Assembly: GCA_035646975.1 (NCBI GenBank)
Contig: DASROJ010000006.1
Coordinates: 1-9,993, forward strand
Origin: DASROJ01 sp035646975
Lineage (GTDB): Bacteria > Acidobacteriota > Polarisedimenticolia > JACPZX01 > DASXTC01
Length of the DNA: 9,993 bases
Reading direction: 5' to 3'
Shown here: positions 6,779 to 9,993 of the stretch, piece after piece
How the letters are laid out: each line of letters begins with the position of its first letter
Position numbering within the stretch: position 1 is the first letter of the stretch
Notes under the pieces: model-generated
Databases searched by the model: none
Told to the model about the DNA's origin: nothing
What the model saw: only the letters and a program-made list of their open reading frames with translations
Translations under genes and position numbers: made by a program

Positions 6779-7622
6779 CGGCGCGTACCAGCAGCCGCCC
6801 CCAGTCCTGCGTGGTGAGCGTTGGCCGACGGTTGAAGACATCGAACCCCGCCGCTTCGATCAGATCGAGCACGCGTTGTCCGCCCATCAGCACGAGACGC
6901 AGCTCGAAGCCGAGCCTTCCGCCCACCTGCCCCGGCAGGCCGGCGCCCCGGGCGAACAACGCCCTCGTCCGTCCCACCTGGAATCGCATCAGCTCGACAA
7001 AGCTCGGTGAGACCTCGCGGCGCCGCAGATCCTCCGCGGGGCAGCGGAATCGATCGAGATCCTCGCGCGGAATGTAGCAGCGCCCTTTGTCGAGATCGAT
7101 GCCGACGTCCTGCCAGAAGTTCGCGAGCTGCAACGCGGTGCAGACGGAATCGGACTGCAGCATCAAGGCCTCTTCCTTCTGATCGAACAGATGCATCAGA
7201 AGCCTGCCGACGGGATTTGCCGAGAGCCGGCAATATCCGAGCAGCTGGTCGAACGATTCGTAGGAGGTCACCGTCACATCGCGCTCGAAGGCCGAGATCA
7301 GATCGTGCAGGAGCTCCACCGGCAGACGGCGCGTCGCCAGCGTGTCGGCCAGCGCGATGAAGACCGGGTGGTCGGCAAAACCCGCCGCGGCGCGATCGAG
7401 CCTGCGCCGCCAGTCGGCCAGCAGCTCGAGCCGGCGCCCTTCCCACTGCGCCTCGTCGGCGAAGTCGTCGGCCTGACGCGCGAAAGCATAGATGGCCGCG
7501 ACGTTTCGCCGTTTGTCCCTGGGCAGCAGCAGCGAGGCCACGGGGAAGTTCTCGTAGTGATCGCGCGCGAGACGCTCGCAATGGGCGTACGCGGAGGCGA
7601 TTTGTGAGGGCGAGAGTGTCAT
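6759..7622 (-). CDS. hpnC: Hydroxysqualene synthase HpnC (squalene synthase-like)
   Basis: HpnC converts presqualene diphosphate to hydroxysqualene. The 287-residue protein is a squalene/phytoene synthase-family member. HYENFPVASLLLPRDKR at 22-38 is a typical HpnC N-terminus. The first Asp-rich motif is DDFADE at 52-57, after AIYAFARQA. The second region is NFWQDVGIDLDKGRCYIP from 168, with D172 and D176, an HpnC hallmark. The start is the ATG at 7622. The frame runs open to 7775, but that extension crosses into the divergent decarboxylase and has no family match. No Shine-Dalgarno is visible; an A/T-rich patch at 7631-7637 sits just upstream instead, which may aid initiation in GC-rich RNA. 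It is the first gene of the four-gene minus-strand operon. Its last residues are reshaped by a 14-bp tandem duplication. Confidence 0.94.
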   Translation of the reverse strand: MTLSPSQIASAYAHCERLARDHYENFPVASLLLPRDKRRNVAAIYAFARQADDFADEAQWEGRRLELLADWRRRLDRAAAGFADHPVFIALADTLATRRLPVELLHDLISAFERDVTVTSYESFDQLLGYCRLSANPVGRLLMHLFDQKEEALMLQSDSVCTALQLANFWQDVGIDLDKGRCYIPREDLDRFRCPAEDLRRREVSPSFVELMRFQVGRTRALFARGAGLPGQVGGRLGFELRLVLMGGQRVLDLIEAAGFDVFNRRPTLTTQDWGRLLVRAAVTGPR

Positions 7623-7668
7623 CGGTGTGCTAATTTTGCCGCCGTCATCCCGGCACGCGTGGTGAAAT

Positions 7669-7704
7669 CCCGCATCGAGCCCGCGGCCCGCATCGAACCC
7701 GCGG
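7669..7704. repeat. 18-bp tandem repeat, two copies, one mismatch
   Basis: Copy 1 at 7669-7686 reads CCCGCATCGAGCCCGCGG; copy 2 at 7687-7704 is identical except A for G at the eleventh base. Each copy ends in the palindrome CCGCGG and contains TCGA. The second copy abuts the decarboxylase ribosome-binding site. It could be an operator with two direct half-sites or a simple replication-slippage duplication. Confidence 0.85.
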
Positions 7705-7709
7705 AAGGA
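7703..7709 (+). promoter_or_regulatory. Ribosome-binding site of the decarboxylase
   Basis: GGAAGGA lies seven bases before the ATG at 7717. It is a good purine-rich match and supports that start. Confidence 0.65.
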
Positions 7710-7716
7710 TACCATC

Positions 7717-9147
7717 ATGAAGCAGTGGATCGAAGCCGACGTCCGGCGGTTCGGCGCCGAGGTGGCGGATCTCATCGCCGATTACTTCGCGGCGCTCGAC
7801 ACGGTGCCGATCACGCCACGTGAGCCCGGCGGGCTGGCCGGCATGTTCGACGGGCCGCTGCCCGAGCAGGGAGAAGACCCCTTCAGCCTGCTGGCCGAGG
7901 TGCGGCAGAAGGTGCTGCCCAACTCGTTCCACCTCGGCTCTCCGGGCTATTTCGGCCTGTTCAATCCCACCCCCACGATCATCGGGGTGTTCGCCGACGC
8001 CATCGCGTCGACGATCAACCAGAACATGGCAGCCTGGAGCCACGGGCCGGCCGGCGCGCAGATCGAAAAAACGGTGATCCGGTGGATGTGCGATCTCATC
8101 GGGTACCCCCGGGGAGCCTTCGGCACGTTGACGAGCGGCGGCTCGCTGGCCAACTACACGGGCTTGAAGATTTCGCTCAACGAGAAAGTTCCCGAGGTCA
8201 GACGGATCGGTGTGGCCGCCGCGGAGGGGCGGCCGACTTTCTATGTCTCGACCCAGGCGCATTACTCGATCGATCGCCTCGCCGACCTGCTCGGCATCGG
8301 CACCGACGGCATGCGCAAGATCGATTGCGATGCCGAGGCCCGCGTGATCCCCGAGGCGCTCGAGCGCCAGATCCTCGCCGATCTCTCGATGGGGCGCCTG
8401 CCTTTCTGCGTGGTCGGCATCGCGGGCACGACCACCAGCGGGGCGATCGATCCGCTGGGCGCGCTGGCCGACATCTGCCAGCGTCACCGGCTCTGGTTTC
8501 ACGTCGACGCCGCCTGGGGCGGCGCCGCGCGGCTGGCGTCCGGCCGGGCGATGCTGCTCGACGGGATCGAGAGGGCCGATTCGGTCACGCTCGACCCGCA
8601 CAAATGGTTTTCGGTGCCTTTTTGCGCCGGGGCGATCGTCGTGAAGGACGGCGAGGCGCTGCGGCGCACGTTCGAGGTCAAGCCGCATTACGTGACCGAC
8701 CGTGTCTTCACCGAGCACGAGGATCTCAACTGGTTCCAGTTCGGCGTGGCGGGGTCGCGGCGCTTCGATGCCCTGAAGGTGTGGCTCTCGCTGCGACAGC
8801 ATGGACGTCGGGGATACGAGGAGGCCGTCGAGCGGCAGATCGCCCTGGCGGAGTACCTTCACGCCCGTCTTTCGGAATCGGAGGATTTCGAGGCGATGTC
8901 CAGGCCGAGCCTTGGCGTGCTTTGCTTTCGATATGTGCCGGCTCACCTCAAAGGCAGGGACGCCGAGCTCGATGCGCTGCAGATGACGATCCAGGACGAA
9001 GTGCAGCGTCGGGGCACCTCGTGGATCTCGACCTCGATTCTGGGAGGGCGGCGCGTCTTCAGGTTCTGCGTCACATCCTATCTGTCGCGGGAGCGGCACG
9101 TCGACGCGATGCTCGAGCAGGTGAGGCAGGCGGCGCCGCGAGCCTGA
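7717..9147 (+). CDS. PLP-dependent group II amino-acid decarboxylase
   Basis: This 476-residue protein belongs to the pyridoxal-phosphate group II decarboxylases (aromatic-amino-acid/glutamate/diaminobutyrate type), which turn an amino acid into its amine and CO2. The N-terminus has the expected SPGYFGLFNPTPT substrate-side block. TSGGSLAN at 139-146 is a phosphate-binding loop. His182 in QAHYSID should stack on the cofactor. HVDAAWGG at 262-269 carries Asp264, which pairs with the ring nitrogen. LDPHKWF has the Schiff-base lysine at 296. All catalytic elements are present, and the length is normal. The substrate cannot be fixed; the sequence looks closer to bacterial aromatic-amino-acid-type members than to classical GadB. 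The start is supported by GGAAGGA at 7703-7709. It diverges from hpnC, and the next gene follows after 49 bases on the same strand. Confidence 0.92.
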   Translation: MKQWIEADVRRFGAEVADLIADYFAALDTVPITPREPGGLAGMFDGPLPEQGEDPFSLLAEVRQKVLPNSFHLGSPGYFGLFNPTPTIIGVFADAIASTINQNMAAWSHGPAGAQIEKTVIRWMCDLIGYPRGAFGTLTSGGSLANYTGLKISLNEKVPEVRRIGVAAAEGRPTFYVSTQAHYSIDRLADLLGIGTDGMRKIDCDAEARVIPEALERQILADLSMGRLPFCVVGIAGTTTSGAIDPLGALADICQRHRLWFHVDAAWGGAARLASGRAMLLDGIERADSVTLDPHKWFSVPFCAGAIVVKDGEALRRTFEVKPHYVTDRVFTEHEDLNWFQFGVAGSRRFDALKVWLSLRQHGRRGYEEAVERQIALAEYLHARLSESEDFEAMSRPSLGVLCFRYVPAHLKGRDAELDALQMTIQDEVQRRGTSWISTSILGGRRVFRFCVTSYLSRERHVDAMLEQVRQAAPRA

Positions 9148-9173
9148 GTCCCCGCACCGCCGATTGCGCTAGA

Positions 9174-9200
9174 ATGCCCGCCGGAGGCAACGCCACGTGA
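9174..9200 (+). other. Possible 8-codon upstream ORF before the ketosynthase
   Basis: An ATG at 9174 starts an eight-residue frame (MPAGGNAT) whose TGA at 9198-9200 overlaps the GTG start of the next gene (GTGA). It has no ribosome-binding site of its own, and the real GTG has one (GGAGG at 9183-9187), so this may be chance. The sequence TAGAAT at 9170-9175 looks like a -10 box but lacks a matching -35. Confidence 0.2.
9183..9187 (+). promoter_or_regulatory. Ribosome-binding site of the ketosynthase-like gene
   Basis: GGAGG lies nine bases before a GTG codon that begins a long open frame. It decides the start at 9197 in the absence of an in-frame ATG nearby. Confidence 0.65.
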
Positions 9201-9993
9201 CCACGCGCGCGCCCAGAATCGGCATCTTCGGATGGGGACTGGTGGCGCCTCGCTCCGGCAACATCGACGAGTTCCGCGAGAACCTCCGGTCGAACCGCAC
9301 CTGGATGGAGCCGTTCGAGGGATTCGGCCCGAGCAATTTCCTCGTGGGCATTCCGCGGTTCGACTTCACCGAGTACCGCCCCTGGATCGAAGATCGATTC
9401 AAGCCGGCCCGGTTCGCCCAGCTGACCAAGCACAGCGGCGACCCGGTGCGCTACGCCGTGGGCGCGTTCATCCAGTCGCTGGAGCAGAATCCCGGCATCG
9501 AGAAAACCCTGCAGGACCTGGGCCAGCAGGCCCACATATATATAGGCACCGGGGTGGGGGACCTGCCCACCATGTACGACACCAGCATCGCCTACTACAA
9601 GGCGCAGCGCCGGTGGAACCGGTTCTGGGGCGACCCGGAGCGATGCCGCATGAGAAGGCTCTACCTGTCGGCATCCGGCGCGGAACGGGACCGGCTCCGC
9701 AACGAGTTCGGCATCCCCGCCGAGCCGGAGGGAATCGCCGAAGAGGAGCCGCGCGAGACGGCAGCCGAGGCGTGGGAGGCGTTCTGGTGCGCTCGCTCCG
9801 AGGCGCTCAAGGAGTACCTCGACGAAGCCAGACGGATCCAGTCGGAGGAGATCCGCGGCGACATCGAAACCGCCAAGGACAAGGTGATCAAGCGCAAGCT
9901 GACCGAGCTGCGGAAGCTCAACGCGAGATGGGGCTGCCCGACCGAGCCATGGAACGCGGTGCATCCGAATCTGATCTGGAACATCCACAATTC
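9197..9993 (+). CDS. Beta-ketoacyl synthase-like protein, 3' truncated, GTG start
   Basis: The frame is open from the GTG at 9197 to the window end (265 codons plus two bases). The N-terminus, RIGIFGWGLVAPRSGNIDEF, has the layout of KAS II/FabF-type condensing enzymes. It is followed by PFEGFGPSNFLVG, a FDFTEYRPW segment and YAVGAFIQSLEQNPGIE. HIYIGTGVGDLP at 113-124 corresponds to the conserved GTG(x)G turn seen before the active-site region. After it comes a Trp/Arg-rich stretch (YKAQRRWNRFWGDPERC) and about 100 residues of highly charged, probably helical sequence. The catalytic Cys and His residues lie beyond the window. This charged insertion is not a feature of standard FabF. The product could be a specialised lipid or polyketide ketosynthase, or a non-catalytic homologue. 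Family confidence is fair; function is open. Confidence 0.75.
   Translation, partial: MTTRAPRIGIFGWGLVAPRSGNIDEFRENLRSNRTWMEPFEGFGPSNFLVGIPRFDFTEYRPWIEDRFKPARFAQLTKHSGDPVRYAVGAFIQSLEQNPGIEKTLQDLGQQAHIYIGTGVGDLPTMYDTSIAYYKAQRRWNRFWGDPERCRMRRLYLSASGAERDRLRNEFGIPAEPEGIAEEEPRETAAEAWEAFWCARSEALKEYLDEARRIQSEEIRGDIETAKDKVIKRKLTELRKLNARWGCPTEPWNAVHPNLIWNIHN

Larger units (their letters stand above)
7623..7716. promoter_or_regulatory. Divergent intergenic region between hpnC and the decarboxylase
   Basis: These 94 bases separate two divergent genes, so they should hold promoters for both the squalene operon (leftward) and the decarboxylase (rightward). No convincing -35/-10 pair could be recognised on either strand. 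The only AT-rich run is TAATTTT at 7631-7637. An 18-bp tandem repeat fills 7669-7704 and is the best candidate for a regulator-binding site. Confidence 0.5.

Noticed and set aside
7645..9099. A 484-codon antisense frame across the decarboxylase
   Set aside because: It mirrors the decarboxylase coding sequence, and the composition is typical of a GC-rich shadow frame without motifs.
9170..9175. TAGAAT as a -10 promoter box for the ketosynthase gene
   Set aside because: No -35 match at the right distance, and the predicted transcript start would leave almost no room before the GGAGG ribosome site.
9071..9988. A 305-codon minus-strand frame at the right end
   Set aside because: The opposite strand encodes a ketosynthase-like protein with good motifs and a Shine-Dalgarno; the minus frame also runs across the end of the decarboxylase gene.

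Overview
The window is a gene-dense, high-GC (roughly two-thirds G+C by eye) piece of a bacterial chromosome. Almost every base is coding. The gaps are about 30, 7, 94 and 49 bases, so no stretch over 300 bases lacks a gene. Squalene-type isoprenoid genes (hpnC/D/E), a lipoate-assembly operon and a multi-domain E2 point to an aerobic, GC-rich Gram-negative-type bacterium. The style of the E2 and ketosynthase sequences faintly suggests Acidobacteriota or a deep proteobacterial relative, but I cannot assign a phylum from this alone. No tRNA, rRNA, CRISPR array, insertion sequence or phage gene was seen.

Region 1 (1-3601, + strand) starts inside a dihydrolipoamide acyltransferase (E2) gene. It is followed by lipB and lipA, each joined to the gene before it by an overlapping stop/start. 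The operon thus makes a lipoyl-dependent enzyme together with the two enzymes that make and attach its cofactor: LipB transfers octanoate and LipA inserts the sulfurs. An alpha/beta hydrolase follows lipA after 30 bases.

Region 2 (3598-7622, - strand) is a four-gene operon read right to left: hpnC, hpnD, hpnE and a CPBP-family intramembrane protease. HpnD, HpnC and HpnE together convert farnesyl diphosphate to squalene through presqualene diphosphate and hydroxysqualene. No squalene-hopene cyclase is visible, so the end product (hopanoid, squalene or a C30 carotenoid) is open. The protease start overlaps the hpnE stop, so it belongs to this transcription unit. Regions 1 and 2 converge and share a single CTAG, which supplies a TAG stop to each strand.

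Region 3 (7623-9993, + strand) diverges from hpnC across 94 bases holding an 18-bp tandem repeat. It contains a PLP-dependent group II amino-acid decarboxylase and the first 265 codons of a ketosynthase-like protein with an unusual long charged segment; this last gene has a GTG start and runs off the window.

Most of the content is recognisable metabolism. I do not see a clear new defence or mobile system. The points most worth a second look are the 14-bp duplication at the hpnC/hpnD junction, the protease coupled to the squalene genes, the ketosynthase insertion, and the repeat-bearing divergent promoter region.
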